Shown: positions 42,549-51,915, counted from the first letter of the stretch. The stretch: 64,000 nucleotides of DNA from Aldehydirespirator sp965203575 (GCA_965203575.1 OZ241894.1:806001-870000), one strand, 5' to 3'. The notes: generated from the letters alone by a model not told the origin. Numbers and translations: made by a program.

Positions 42549-43628
42549 TCAGGCGTGCAACTTGGCCGCTCGGGCCGCGGTACCGCCGCCGGCCACGATG
42601 TCGCCCGCATAGGCGACCACGCTCTGGCCCGGGGCCACCTTCCGGCGGGACTCGATCCAGCGCACAGCCGTGCCGTCCGGATCGACCACGGCGGCATCCG
42701 CCGCACCGTGGGCCGAGGTCTGCACCAGCACCGGGCCGTCCACCGGGCCGTCCGTCCAGCGCCAGTCCTCCAGCGGCGTGATCTCGCTGTCGAGCTCCGC
42801 CCGGCTTCCCACCGTCACCGTCGACGACTCGGCGTCCACGTCGAGCACGTAGCGGGGCGAGCCGCCGCCGATCGCTCCCAGGCCCCGACGCTGGCCGACC
42901 GTCACGAGCTCCAAGGCCTCGACCGTGCCGAGTTCGGAGCCGGAACTGTCCACCAGCCGCCCCGGACTCATCGGGATGCGCTCGCCGAGGAACTTCCGGC
43001 GGCCGCTCGAAGCCGTGATGAAGCACACGTCCTGGCTGTCGGGCTTGCGGGCCGTGACCAGACCCCGAGCCTCCGCCTCCCGCCGGACTTCGTCCTTGGT
43101 CGTCTCCCCCACCGGCAGCAGCAGCCGGGCCAGCACCGCGGCGTCGAGCATGTGCAGGACGTACGACTGGTCCTTGGCCTCGTCGGCGCCCCGGGCCAGC
43201 CGGGGTCCGCCGGGCCCACCGACGATGCGGGCGTGGTGGCCGGTCGCCACCAAGTCGAAGCCGAGCGCGTCGGCGCGACGCAGGAGCCGGCTGAACTTGA
43301 TGTGCCGGTTGCACTCCACGCAGGGATTCGGTGTGAGTCCCGCGGCATGGTCGGACACATAGGGGGCAACCACATGGCGCTCGAAGTCGTCCCCGAAGTT
43401 GAACACATGGTGCTCGATGCCGAGTTGGTCGGCCACCCAGCGGGCGTCGTCGACGTCGGACACCGAGCAGCAGCCGGTGTCGCTGGGCCCGCCCCACAGC
43501 TTCATGGTGACGCCGGCGATGTCGTGGCCGGCCTCGAGCAGCCGCGCCGCGGCCACCGAGGAATCCACCCCGCCCGACATGGCCACCAGGACCCTCACCC
43601 CGCGGGCGCCGTTCGTTGACCCTGCCAT
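42549..43628 (-). CDS. mnmA: tRNA-specific 2-thiouridylase MnmA
   Basis: The 359-residue enzyme adds sulphur to uridine 34 of Lys, Glu and Gln tRNAs. PP-loop SGGVDSSVAA is at about 19-28. The nucleophile Cys in TPNPCVECN and the persulphide Cys in SQDVCFIT are present, and the C-terminal beta-barrel region is complete. It starts one base after the stop of the cysteine desulphurase gene upstream, which supplies the sulphur, so the two form a functional unit. Confidence 0.95.
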   Translation of the reverse strand: MAGSTNGARGVRVLVAMSGGVDSSVAAARLLEAGHDIAGVTMKLWGGPSDTGCCSVSDVDDARWVADQLGIEHHVFNFGDDFERHVVAPYVSDHAAGLTPNPCVECNRHIKFSRLLRRADALGFDLVATGHHARIVGGPGGPRLARGADEAKDQSYVLHMLDAAVLARLLLPVGETTKDEVRREAEARGLVTARKPDSQDVCFITASSGRRKFLGERIPMSPGRLVDSSGSELGTVEALELVTVGQRRGLGAIGGGSPRYVLDVDAESSTVTVGSRAELDSEITPLEDWRWTDGPVDGPVLVQTSAHGAADAAVVDPDGTAVRWIESRRKVAPGQSVVAYAGDIVAGGGTAARAAKLHA

Positions 43629-43629
43629 C

Positions 43630-44817
43630 TCAGCCTCCGCCGAAGCGGTCTAGGCGTCCGACCGACTCCGCGATCACATCGACAGCCCGCTCCACGTCGG
43701 AGTCAACGGTCGTATGGCCGAGCGACAACCGCAACGATCCCAGCGCCACGTCCCTGGACACCCCCATGGCCGCCAGCACATGGGACGGATCCTGCGCGCC
43801 GCTGGAGCACGAGGAGGCGGCCGAGGCCCGCACACCGGCTGCGTCGATCAGGAACAGCAGCGCCTCGCTCTGCACGCCGGCGATGCACACGTTGGCGATC
43901 CCGGCCGCGATGTGGCCGCGGTCGCCGCCGTCGGGTGCGGCCGATACCAGCAGCCGATCACCGAACCGGTCGGTGAGGCCACCGATGAGAGCGTCGCGCA
44001 GCACCCTGAGACGCTCGACGCTCTCGGGCCGCCCGTCCACTGCTTCGGTGAGCGCTACCGCGAACGACACCGCTCCGGCCACGTCGGGAGTCCCGGCCCG
44101 CCGGCCCCGCTCCTGGCCGCCCCCGACGATCAGCGGATCGAGTTCCACACCGTCGCGCACCACCAGTACGCCGGTGCCCACCGGCGAGCCCACCTTGTGG
44201 CCCGTCACCGAGACGAGGTCGAAGTCTGCGGTGGCGGCGGCCACGTCGATCCAGTTCACCGCCTGCACTGCGTCGGTGTGCAGGAGCGCCGCCGGGGCCA
44301 GCTCGCGCACGACACCGGCCACCTCACCAAGCGGGGTGATCGATCCGGTCTCGTTGTTGACTGCGATCACCGACACCACCGCGACATCGCCGTCGCGGGA
44401 GTTCAGCACTTCGGCTAGAGCGTCGAGGTCGACGATGCCCCGCTCGTCCACCCCCACCATCACACCGCCCGAGTGCTCCACGGGATCGTGCACCGCGTGG
44501 TGCTCGGCCTCGGTGGTCACCGCCACCGATTCAGGGCCCCGGGCCCCGAGAGCGCCCCGCACGGCCATGTTGTCGGCCTCGCTGCCGCCCGACGTGAACA
44601 CGATCTCGCCCGGGTGGGCGCCGAGCGCGCCGGCCACCTGCTCCCGGGCCCGATCCAGCGCCTTGCGGGCCTCGCGAGCAGCCAAGTGAGATCCGGTGGG
44701 GTTGGCGTGATGCCGTTCCGCGGCGGCCAGCCACGCTTCGCGGGCCGCGGGTCTCAGAGGAGTGGACGCGGCGTGGTCGAGGTAGACCTCGTGCGGCTCG
44801 GACCGACGGGACACCAC
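43630..44817 (-). CDS. iscS: Cysteine desulphurase (IscS/NifS type)
   Basis: The 395-residue PLP enzyme removes sulphur from cysteine and passes it as persulphide. It starts VYLDHAASTPLRPAA. Lys208 in SVTGHKVGS binds PLP and Cys337 in SAASSCSSG is the sulphur carrier. The loop is of the longer, class I-like kind. It is paired with mnmA and so primarily serves tRNA thiolation, though it may also supply Fe-S assembly and the NifU-like protein at 47266. It is not near the PP-loop operon at 59067. Confidence 0.93.
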   Translation of the reverse strand: MVSRRSEPHEVYLDHAASTPLRPAAREAWLAAAERHHANPTGSHLAAREARKALDRAREQVAGALGAHPGEIVFTSGGSEADNMAVRGALGARGPESVAVTTEAEHHAVHDPVEHSGGVMVGVDERGIVDLDALAEVLNSRDGDVAVVSVIAVNNETGSITPLGEVAGVVRELAPAALLHTDAVQAVNWIDVAAATADFDLVSVTGHKVGSPVGTGVLVVRDGVELDPLIVGGGQERGRRAGTPDVAGAVSFAVALTEAVDGRPESVERLRVLRDALIGGLTDRFGDRLLVSAAPDGGDRGHIAAGIANVCIAGVQSEALLFLIDAAGVRASAASSCSSGAQDPSHVLAAMGVSRDVALGSLRLSLGHTTVDSDVERAVDVIAESVGRLDRFGGG

Positions 44818-44862
44818 GTCATCTTACGAAACATCGGACAAGGTCTAGCGCTGGCGTGGGTG

Positions 44863-46146
44863 TCACCCCGACGAGTCCCGATGCGATTGGAATGCCCCTA
44901 GGGCGGACGGGATCCGCTGCTGGAATCGCCTGAGTTCGTCGTCTGGCAGGCAGTCGAGCAGCAGAATGCCGTTCTGGACGCTTTCGATGTGGAGATCCAG
45001 ATTCGCCTCGAACACTGCGGGGTCGCCAGCCACCATGAACTCGTCGTAAGGGACATTTGCGTAGCTCGCCAGGAAACCCGGGCGCTCGTCGAAGAAGTCC
45101 ACCAGGCAGTCGAGCGACTCCTGACTGCCACCGCCGCTCAACAATGCCAATATGTTCGCGCCGGGATAACGAACGTAGAGCTCCGCGATCTTCGGCCCGA
45201 AGCACTCCTCCTCGGCCTCGTGTATCCCCGGTCTCGTGAATGCGACCTCCGGTGGCGCGTCGAGGAGCGCCTCCCAGTCATCGAAGATCCGGCTCATGCA
45301 AGACGTCTCGTTTTCAGTGAAGAAGAACGTCACGTCGCGCAGCTTCACCGGGTCGACCATTATCAATCCGAGCCGGATGCGCGCCGTCAAAACCATCTGC
45401 TCAAGAGGCGCCATGCAATCGACGATGTCCAGGAACATCTGATGGGCTTCCAGGTGGTCCGTCTCGAGAGCCTCCAAAGGCACTCCGATCCTGAGCGCGA
45501 ACAACTCTGGATGGTCGTAGGAGAGCGCAACCAGGCACCCGCGAGTGGCAGGCGTCAGACCGCCTTCTTGGGCCTCGATCAACGCGAGGCCGCGGCTGTT
45601 CTCCACCTCGAAGCACTCCAAGAGTCGTTCCGCCGTCGCGAAATCCAGGAACAGCCCGGCGAGCGTGGTGGCGCCGAGCGTCTCGTACTCGGAGTCTCCG
45701 AAGCGGTCACGGACGCAGTCCCTGTCCTCGCTGGGGAGCCGGTCAAGGAGGTCCGCCACCGTGGTCTCACGGTTAACGACCAAGTCCTCCAAGACAGCGG
45801 CGGGTTCGGCGACTTCTTCTTCAAGCTCGGCGGGTTCGACAACTTCTTCTTCAAGCTCGGAGAGTTCGACAACTTCTTCTTCAAGCTCGGAGAGTTCGAC
45901 AACTTCTTCATCGAGCTCTTCGGGTTCCGCAGAGGGTTCGGCGACTTCTTCATCGAGCTCTTCGGGTTCTGTGGGTTCTTCTGCCCCTCCGGTGGGTTCC
46001 TCGGCAGAAGCCGGGGCCGTCGGCTCCCTTTGGTCGTCGCCGCCGCATCCTGAGGCCACCAGCAATACGAGCAACACTGCAGCTACCCCGCTCGGGACTG
46101 ACCCGAGCAGCCATTTCATCGACCGGCTGCCGCGCACTTCCGACAT
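44863..46146 (-). CDS. Lipoprotein with acidic repeat linker
   Basis: The 427-residue protein has a signal peptide with lipobox LVASGC and is expected to be lipid-anchored outside. A linker of near-perfect repeats (SELEEEVVE, three to four copies in about residues 30-110) is followed by a helical domain with six or more Cys (RDCVRDRFG, GCLVALSYDHPELF, NETSCMSRIFDDWEALL, DCLVDFF) arranged as repeated helices. No family recognised. The ATG at 46144-46146 is chosen because AAGGAGG lies 7 bases upstream. A heptanucleotide repeat lies in the promoter region. Confidence 0.8.
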   Translation of the reverse strand: MSEVRGSRSMKWLLGSVPSGVAAVLLVLLVASGCGGDDQREPTAPASAEEPTGGAEEPTEPEELDEEVAEPSAEPEELDEEVVELSELEEEVVELSELEEEVVEPAELEEEVAEPAAVLEDLVVNRETTVADLLDRLPSEDRDCVRDRFGDSEYETLGATTLAGLFLDFATAERLLECFEVENSRGLALIEAQEGGLTPATRGCLVALSYDHPELFALRIGVPLEALETDHLEAHQMFLDIVDCMAPLEQMVLTARIRLGLIMVDPVKLRDVTFFFTENETSCMSRIFDDWEALLDAPPEVAFTRPGIHEAEEECFGPKIAELYVRYPGANILALLSGGGSQESLDCLVDFFDERPGFLASYANVPYDEFMVAGDPAVFEANLDLHIESVQNGILLLDCLPDDELRRFQQRIPSALGAFQSHRDSSG

Positions 46147-46196
46147 TGCACCGCCTCCTTGACTCAAGAGAAGATCCTCTATATCTCTCTCTCATT

Positions 46197-46232
46197 CATG
46201 GCATATGGCATATGGCATTTGGCATATGGCGG
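46197..46232. repeat. Heptanucleotide tandem repeat (ATGGCAT-type)
   Basis: CATGGCATATGGCATATGGC and then ATTTGGCATATGGCGG make about five imperfect 7-bp units. It lies 50 to 85 bases upstream of the lipoprotein start and about 60 beyond the rhomboid stop. Slippage here could change promoter spacing. Confidence 0.65.
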
Positions 46233-46292
46233 CGTCCCCGCACAGGAGAGGGAACGCTGCCTGCAAAACGCTGCCAATTCGGCGTCGAGGGG

Positions 46293-47195
46293 TCAGGTGG
46301 CGGCGGCGATCACCGACCCTGCCACTAGCAGCGCCGAGAGCATCCCGCCCAGCGACACCGTTGCCCAGGCCGGAGCGTTGCGACGCTCCAGCGCGAGCAT
46401 CAACCAGCCCATGAGGGCACCCGCGAGGAGGCCACCGAAGTGGCCGCCAATCGACACCCGGGGGACCAGCAGAGTGAAGACGATGTTGAGCATCAGCAGC
46501 GGGGCCAGCGGCGAGCGCCAGATGCTGCCGCCGATGGCCCGGTGCACCAGCACGGTGGCGCCCATCAAGCCGAACACGGCCCCCGAGGCCCCCACCGTCG
46601 GCGCGTTCGGCGCCGTCAGCAACAACGCGCCGAACGCCCCGCCGAGCATCGACACGATGAACAGCGACAGGAACCGAGCCCGCCCGAAGCCGGCCTCGAG
46701 CATCTGCCCGAGGATCCAGAGGATGTACATGTTGAAGGCCAGATGGAAGATCCCGTCGTGCAGGAACGCCGACGTGACCAGCCGGTAGTACTCGCCCGCA
46801 TCGACGCCGATCCATTCGATGCCGCCGCCACTCAGCGTGATCGCCCTGGCTAGGAGACTCCCGTCTTCGAGCACGCCCCCGTCGATCCCGGTGATGCCCC
46901 GGGCCGATCCGCTGGCCGCCACCGAGTACAGGAAGCCCAGCCCGTTCAACGCCAGGAGGATCTGGGTGACAATTGGGCGTGAGGCGCTTCTCACCATCGC
47001 CGGTCGAGCTGTCATCGGCCGGGCGCCGCTCTGGACCGTGCACTCCGGGCAGTGAAAACCGACTGACGCCTGGTGCATGCAGGCCGGACATATGGGGCGC
47101 TCACAGCGCTGGCAGCTGACCCCGCCGCGGCGGTCGGGGTGCCGGTAGCAGCGGCGCTCAGGGGGCCGGGGCACCACCTCCGGCGTGTCGCTCAC
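46293..47195 (-). CDS. Rhomboid-family intramembrane serine protease with N-terminal zinc finger
   Basis: The 300-residue protein begins with a zinc-binding B-box-like segment (CYRHPDR, CQRCERPICPACM, FHCPEC, about 16-52). Six membrane segments follow. GASGAVFGLMG carries the catalytic Ser, and the His is in IGGHFGGLLAG; HLAFNMYILW is also typical. It cleaves membrane proteins within the bilayer; substrates unknown. Start ATG 47193-47195. Confidence 0.92.
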   Translation of the reverse strand: MSDTPEVVPRPPERRCYRHPDRRGGVSCQRCERPICPACMHQASVGFHCPECTVQSGARPMTARPAMVRSASRPIVTQILLALNGLGFLYSVAASGSARGITGIDGGVLEDGSLLARAITLSGGGIEWIGVDAGEYYRLVTSAFLHDGIFHLAFNMYILWILGQMLEAGFGRARFLSLFIVSMLGGAFGALLLTAPNAPTVGASGAVFGLMGATVLVHRAIGGSIWRSPLAPLLMLNIVFTLLVPRVSIGGHFGGLLAGALMGWLMLALERRNAPAWATVSLGGMLSALLVAGSVIAAAT

Positions 47196-47265
47196 GGCCC
47201 GGCACCGTAGCGGAGCAGACCGGCGGGCCCACTGGCGTCGGCAAACGGATCTGAAGGCCCGGCTT

Positions 47266-47526
47266 CTACAGCGAAACGAACGTCTCGCTCATGCCCAGGG
47301 CGTTGACCTCGACCACTTCGGTCACGCCGGGCACGCGGTCCCGCATGATCCGCTCGATGCCGGCCTTGAGGGTCTGGGTGGACGCCGGGCAGGTGACGCA
47401 CGCACCGTGGAGCTCGACGGTGACGATCCCGGTGGACTCGTCCACATCGACGAGATCGATGTCACCCTCGTCGGCCTGGATGGCCGGCCGGATGATCTCG
47501 ATGATCCGCTCCACTTCCGCCTGCAC
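47266..47526 (-). CDS. NifU-like iron-sulphur scaffold domain protein
   Basis: This 86-residue protein is a lone NifU C-terminal domain: VERIIEIIRPAIQADEGDID, then GACVTCPASTQTLKAGIERI with the CxxC that holds a [4Fe-4S] or [2Fe-2S] cluster. It passes Fe-S clusters to target proteins. A GTG at 47524-47526 is taken as the start because homologues begin near here; the open frame extends further upstream without support. It is divergent from the small gene at 47587. Confidence 0.88.
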   Translation of the reverse strand: MQAEVERIIEIIRPAIQADEGDIDLVDVDESTGIVTVELHGACVTCPASTQTLKAGIERIMRDRVPGVTEVVEVNALGMSETFVSL

Positions 47527-47586
47527 AGGCTCAGTCTCGCAGCGCCCGGCCCCAACTCCGACCCCGCCCCCTCGTAAGCTCGCGGG

Positions 47587-47733
47587 ATGGGCCTGACGGT
47601 GCTGGCACATCAGGGCGGATGGGATGAGGCGCTGCTCGTGGCCGGGCCGCTGCTGCTGTTCACGGGCATCGTCTGGCACGCCAAACGGCGGGCGGTCAAG
47701 CAGTCCCAGACCTCCGCAGGCGAAGATGAGTGA
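47587..47733 (+). CDS. Small single-pass membrane protein, 48 aa
   Basis: This 48-residue frame runs from ATG 47587 to TGA 47731-47733 and was found by direct translation. A membrane segment (ALLVAGPLLLFTGIVW, about residues 15-31) is followed by HAKRRAVK, giving an outside-N, inside-C orientation. The short acidic C-terminus (SAGEDE) and neighbouring genes fit a small actinobacterial membrane protein. The next gene, murA, is convergent. Function unknown. Confidence 0.6.
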   Translation: MGLTVLAHQGGWDEALLVAGPLLLFTGIVWHAKRRAVKQSQTSAGEDE

Positions 47734-47751
47734 CCTGCCGGTCTCCTCGGC

Positions 47752-49029
47752 CTACTCGGCCCGAACGTCAGCGCCGAGCGACGCCAGGTCGCCGGCCAGG
47801 TCCTCATAGCCTCGAGCCACGTGATGGGCGTCGGTCACCACGGTGGGTCCGTCGGCCCCGAGCCCGGCGACCGCCAGTGCGGCCCCCGCCCGGATGTCGT
47901 GGGCTCGGACCGGCGCGCCCGAGAGCCGCTCCACGCCCCGCACCACCGCGTGGTGGGCGTCGGTGCGGATGTCGGCACCCATGCGGCGCAGCTCGTCGAC
48001 GTAGCGGAACCGTCCCGGGAACAGGTTCTCGGTCACGATCCCCACGCCGGAGGCGGTGGCCAGGGTCACGACCAGGAACGGCAGGTAGTCGGTGGCCACG
48101 CCCGGATAGGGCAGCGTGGAGCAGTCGACCGAGTCGAGGCGGCGCGGCGCTATGGCCCGGATGCCGTCGGCGTCGGGTGTGATCAGCATCCCCATCTCGG
48201 TCAGCTTCTGGCAGAACAGCTCCATGTGCTCGTAGCGAGCACCAGCGACGAAGACCTCTCCCGAGGCCACGCCGAGTGCGGCCAGGTAAGTGGCCGCCAC
48301 TATCCGGTCACCAACAACGGTGTGGTCGGCGGAATCCAGGAACTGGGCGGTCCCGGCACCCTCGACAACGAGGGTGGACGTACCGGCACCCGAGATGCGG
48401 GCTCCCATGCGGCCGAGGAACTGGCAGAGGTCGAAGATCTCGGGCTCGCGGGCCGCGTTGTCGATCACGGTGGTGCCCTTGGCGGCGACCGCGGCCATCA
48501 GCAGGTTCTCGGTCGCCCCCACGCTGGGGAACTCGAGCAATACCCGGCCTCCGAGCAGCTCGGCCGCCGACGCCTCGATGTAGCCGTGCACCACATCGAC
48601 CTGCGCGCCCAACTCCACGAGGCCCCGCACGTGCATGTCCACGGGCCGGGGGCCGAAGTCGTCGCCTCCGGGCAGGGCCACCTTGGCCTCACCGCAGCGG
48701 GCCAGCATCGGCCCGAGCACCACCACCGAGGCCCGGAACCGCTCCACGATGTCGTAGGGGGCCACCGGGGTGATCTCCGCAGGCACGTCGATGCGGATCG
48801 CCGCGCCTTCGGTCGGATCCCACTCGACGGTGCAGCCCACGGCCCGCAGGAGCTCGGCCATGAGGTCCACATCGACGATGCGGGGCACGTTGGCGAGGTG
48901 GTAGGAGCCTTCGGCCAGCAGCGTGGCCGCCATGAGCTTGAGCACCGAGTTCTTGGCTCCGGCCAGAGCCACCGTGCCCTCAAGCGGGGGGCCGGAGCGA
49001 ACGACTATCCGCTCGATCGCCACCCTCAA
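47752..49029 (-). CDS. murA: UDP-N-acetylglucosamine 1-carboxyvinyltransferase
   Basis: The 425-residue enzyme transfers enolpyruvate from PEP to UDP-GlcNAc, the first committed step of peptidoglycan synthesis. It has the NSVLKLMAATLL start and the RPVDMH loop. The loop reads LPGGDDFGPRP, where many bacteria have GGC: the Cys that fosfomycin alkylates is Asp, as in mycobacteria. The start is TTG 49027-49029 or GTG 49021-49023 (AIERIVVRSG following). It is divergent from the transporter gene. Confidence 0.94.
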   Translation of the reverse strand: MRVAIERIVVRSGPPLEGTVALAGAKNSVLKLMAATLLAEGSYHLANVPRIVDVDLMAELLRAVGCTVEWDPTEGAAIRIDVPAEITPVAPYDIVERFRASVVVLGPMLARCGEAKVALPGGDDFGPRPVDMHVRGLVELGAQVDVVHGYIEASAAELLGGRVLLEFPSVGATENLLMAAVAAKGTTVIDNAAREPEIFDLCQFLGRMGARISGAGTSTLVVEGAGTAQFLDSADHTVVGDRIVAATYLAALGVASGEVFVAGARYEHMELFCQKLTEMGMLITPDADGIRAIAPRRLDSVDCSTLPYPGVATDYLPFLVVTLATASGVGIVTENLFPGRFRYVDELRRMGADIRTDAHHAVVRGVERLSGAPVRAHDIRAGAALAVAGLGADGPTVVTDAHHVARGYEDLAGDLASLGADVRAE

Positions 49030-49051
49030 AGCCTATGACGGCGAAGGCTCG

Positions 49052-50662
49052 ATGACCGTCCTGCGCATCGTGCGGCGCGGCAGCGCGGCCGAGATGGAGC
49101 GCCAACGGGCCGCTCTGCGAGCTCCGAGACGCGACCTCGTGGCCGAACGGACGGCGGGCGACGACCGCTTCGAGGCCGCCGACGGTCCCTTCCGGCACTA
49201 CGAGCGCCGCTTGCAGCTGACCGAGCTGGACGCCGGCCATCCCGGCACCGCCGACGGTGAGCGAGACGCCGGAAGGTACGAACTGGTCGAGACCACCACC
49301 TACCGGCTCGCGGTGCCGGTGTGGGCCTGGCTGTTCCACTTCCCGGTCAGGCACGCGCTGCGGCACCGCAAGGAGGTCTACGGCTACTGGTGGGCACCCC
49401 CCGACCGGATCGACGCCCGGGCCTCGGCCGTGCTCGGCCTGCTGTGCACCGTCCAGGTGCTGGACGGATACCTGGGCACCGTCCTCTCCCAGACCTTGAC
49501 GTTCGCGGCCGACGAGTTCGGCCACGGCAACACCGCCCAGGGGATCGTGCTGGCCGTGGTCCGGGTCGGCGTGCTGGTCGCGCTGGCCGGCGTGGCCCTG
49601 GCCGACCGCCACGGCCGGAGACGCCTGCTGCTGGCGACCGGGATCGCCAGCTGTGTCGTCACCGCGGTCGGGGCGCTGTCACCGGGACTGTGGTTCCTGG
49701 GAGCCACGCAGCTGCTGGCCCGGGGGCTGTCGACCGCCCTCGGGATCCTCATCGTGATACTGGCCGCCGAGGAGATGCCGGCCCGGTCCAGGGCCTGGGC
49801 CATGTCGGTGCTGGTGCTGTGTGCCGGGCTCGGCTCCGGGATGGCGGTGTGGGTGCTGCCGGTGGCCGACCTGCACATCTCGGCATGGCGTGCGGTCTAC
49901 GTCGTCCCGCTGGCCGGCGTGGCCGTCATGGCCTGGGTGGGGCGGCACCTGCCCGAGAGTCGCCGCTTCGAGATGTCTAGCCCCGGATTCCAGCCCCGCG
50001 ACGACCGCTCGACCGGCACCGCCTCCGACGCCGAAGCCGCCGAACGTCGCCGCAAACGGCTGGCGTTGCTGGCGGCCTCGGCGTTCCTGATCGCCATGTT
50101 CGCCGCCCCCGCCTCGGGGCTGCGCAACGACTTCCTGAAGGACGAGCGGGAGTTCTCCGCTGCAGCCATCTCCCTGTTCACCGTGGTCACGAACACCCCC
50201 ATCGGCATCGGCGTCCTCGCGGGCGGCTATCTGGCCGACCGGCGGGGTCGCCGTCCCGTCGGCGCGGCCGGCCTGGTGGCGGGTGCAGTGTTCGTCGCAT
50301 GGGCCTATTTCGCCGACGGTGCCGTCTTGTGGTCGCTGACCTTGGCCGGAGGGGTGCTGGGCGCGGTGGCTGTGCCCGCGCTGGCCGTCTACGGGCCGGA
50401 GCTGTTCGGCACCTACCGGCGGGGCCGGGCCAACGGCCTGATAGTCACGGTCGGCGTGGCCGGCAGCGCCCTAGGCCTCTTCGTGGCCGGGTGGCTGTCC
50501 GACGCGCTCGATGGGCGGCTGGGGCCTGCCCTGGCCCTGCTGGCCGTTGGTCCTTTGGCGGTGGCCGCCCTAGTCGTGTGGAAGTACCCGGAGACCGCCG
50601 GCCAGGAGCTCGAGGACCTCAACCCCGAAGACCGCGACCCGGGCGATCCGCCGGCTGGCTAG
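49052..50662 (+). CDS. Major facilitator superfamily transporter
   Basis: The 536-residue protein starts with a 90-residue hydrophilic region (MERQRAALRAPRRDLVAERT) and continues with twelve membrane segments. MFS signature loops LADRHGRRRLLLATG and LADRRGRRPVGAAG lie after the second segment of each half, and a long central loop contains AERRRKR. It resembles the sugar-porter and metabolite/H+ symporter subgroups, but substrate is unknown. The ATG 49052 is the best start. Its stop TAG overlaps that of the convergent glyA gene. Confidence 0.88.
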   Translation: MTVLRIVRRGSAAEMERQRAALRAPRRDLVAERTAGDDRFEAADGPFRHYERRLQLTELDAGHPGTADGERDAGRYELVETTTYRLAVPVWAWLFHFPVRHALRHRKEVYGYWWAPPDRIDARASAVLGLLCTVQVLDGYLGTVLSQTLTFAADEFGHGNTAQGIVLAVVRVGVLVALAGVALADRHGRRRLLLATGIASCVVTAVGALSPGLWFLGATQLLARGLSTALGILIVILAAEEMPARSRAWAMSVLVLCAGLGSGMAVWVLPVADLHISAWRAVYVVPLAGVAVMAWVGRHLPESRRFEMSSPGFQPRDDRSTGTASDAEAAERRRKRLALLAASAFLIAMFAAPASGLRNDFLKDEREFSAAAISLFTVVTNTPIGIGVLAGGYLADRRGRRPVGAAGLVAGAVFVAWAYFADGAVLWSLTLAGGVLGAVAVPALAVYGPELFGTYRRGRANGLIVTVGVAGSALGLFVAGWLSDALDGRLGPALALLAVGPLAVAALVVWKYPETAGQELEDLNPEDRDPGDPPAG

Positions 50663-51915
50663 TCCTGCGTGTCGAGTCCTGGGTAGGGGGGCTTGGCCGC
50701 GCAGAGCTCCTTAGCGTCGGCTCGCACTGCGGCCACCGCGGCGTCGTTCGACCGGTTGCGCAATGCCCTGGAGATCAGATCGGCGATAGTGGCCATGTCG
50801 TCGGTGTCCATGCCCTGGGTGGTGACCGCGGGCGTGCCGATACGGACGCCGGAGGTGACGAACGGCGAGCGAGGGTCGTCGGGAACGGTGTTCTTGTTGA
50901 GGCTGATCCCGGCGGCGTCGAGGGTGGCCTGGGCCTCCTTGCCGGTCAGGTCGGGATCGAAGGTGCGCAGGTCCACCAGCATCAGATGGTTGTCGGTGCC
51001 ACCGGAGACGAGCCGGAAGCCGTGCCCGGCCAGCGCGGAGGCGAGCGCCCTGGAGTTCTCCACAATGCGGGCCGCGTAGTCGGCGAACTCGTCGGTGGCC
51101 GCCTCGGCGAACGCCACCGCCTTGGCCGCCACCGCGTGGTCGAGCGGCCCGCCCTGGATGCCGGGGAACATGGCCTTGTCGACCGCCGGCCCGTAGTCCG
51201 AGCGGCAGATGATGGCGCCGCCCCGCGGGCCTCGCAAGGTCTTGTGGGTGGTGAAGGTCACCACATCCGCGAACTCGGTCGGATTGGGGTGCACACCGCC
51301 CGCGATCAGCCCCGCGATATGGGCAGCGTCGAACATCAGCATGGCGCCGGCCTCGTCGGCGATCTCCCGCAGGGGCTCCGGGTGGATCAGGCGGGGGTAG
51401 GCGGTGGCGCCGGCCACGATCAGCTTGGGTCGCTCGGCGAGGGCGAGGTCGCGCAGTTGGTCCATGTCGATCCGCTCGTCGCTGGCGGTGACCCCGTAGG
51501 AAACGAACCGGTACTGCAGGCCCGAGAAGTTGACCGGAGACCCGTGGGTGAGGTGCCCGCCATGGTCGAGGCTCATGCCCAGCACGGTGTCGCCCGCCTC
51601 GATGAGGGCGTGGTAGGCGCCCATGTTGGCGATGGCGCCGGCGTGGGGCTGCACGTTGGCGTGGTCCGCGCCGAACAGCTCGCAGGCCCGGCGGCGGGCC
51701 AGGTCCTCGACCTCGTCGACCACCATGTTGCCGCCGTAGTAGCGCCGGCCCGGGTAGCCCTCGCTGTACTTGTTGGTGAACACCGAGCCGGTGGCGGCCA
51801 TCACCGCCGGGCTGGCGAAGTTCTCCGAGGCGATGAGCTGGATGGTGGTGTTCTGGCGGTGAACCTCTCGACGGATCAGGTCGAAGACAGCCTCGTCAGC
51901 GGTGGGCCAGGGCAT
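50659..51915 (-). CDS. glyA: Serine hydroxymethyltransferase
   Basis: The 418-residue PLP enzyme makes glycine and methylene-THF from serine. It has IQLIASENFASPAVMAATGS, the YYGGNMVVDEVEDLA segment, the PLP Lys in FTTHKTLRGPRGG and GTPAVTTQGM. ATG 51913-51915 with GAGGAACC upstream is the start. First codons of a longer frame are not supported. It is followed on the same strand, in reverse order, after rpiB and tsaC. Confidence 0.96.
   Translation of the reverse strand: MPWPTADEAVFDLIRREVHRQNTTIQLIASENFASPAVMAATGSVFTNKYSEGYPGRRYYGGNMVVDEVEDLARRRACELFGADHANVQPHAGAIANMGAYHALIEAGDTVLGMSLDHGGHLTHGSPVNFSGLQYRFVSYGVTASDERIDMDQLRDLALAERPKLIVAGATAYPRLIHPEPLREIADEAGAMLMFDAAHIAGLIAGGVHPNPTEFADVVTFTTHKTLRGPRGGAIICRSDYGPAVDKAMFPGIQGGPLDHAVAAKAVAFAEAATDEFADYAARIVENSRALASALAGHGFRLVSGGTDNHLMLVDLRTFDPDLTGKEAQATLDAAGISLNKNTVPDDPRSPFVTSGVRIGTPAVTTQGMDTDDMATIADLISRALRNRSNDAAVAAVRADAKELCAAKPPYPGLDTQD

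Noticed and set aside
43630..44817. Cysteine desulphurase considered as a DndA/SspA partner of the PP-loop operon
   Set aside because: It is 15 kb away and coupled to mnmA, its usual partner. It might supply sulphur, but nothing in the sequence links it to the operon.
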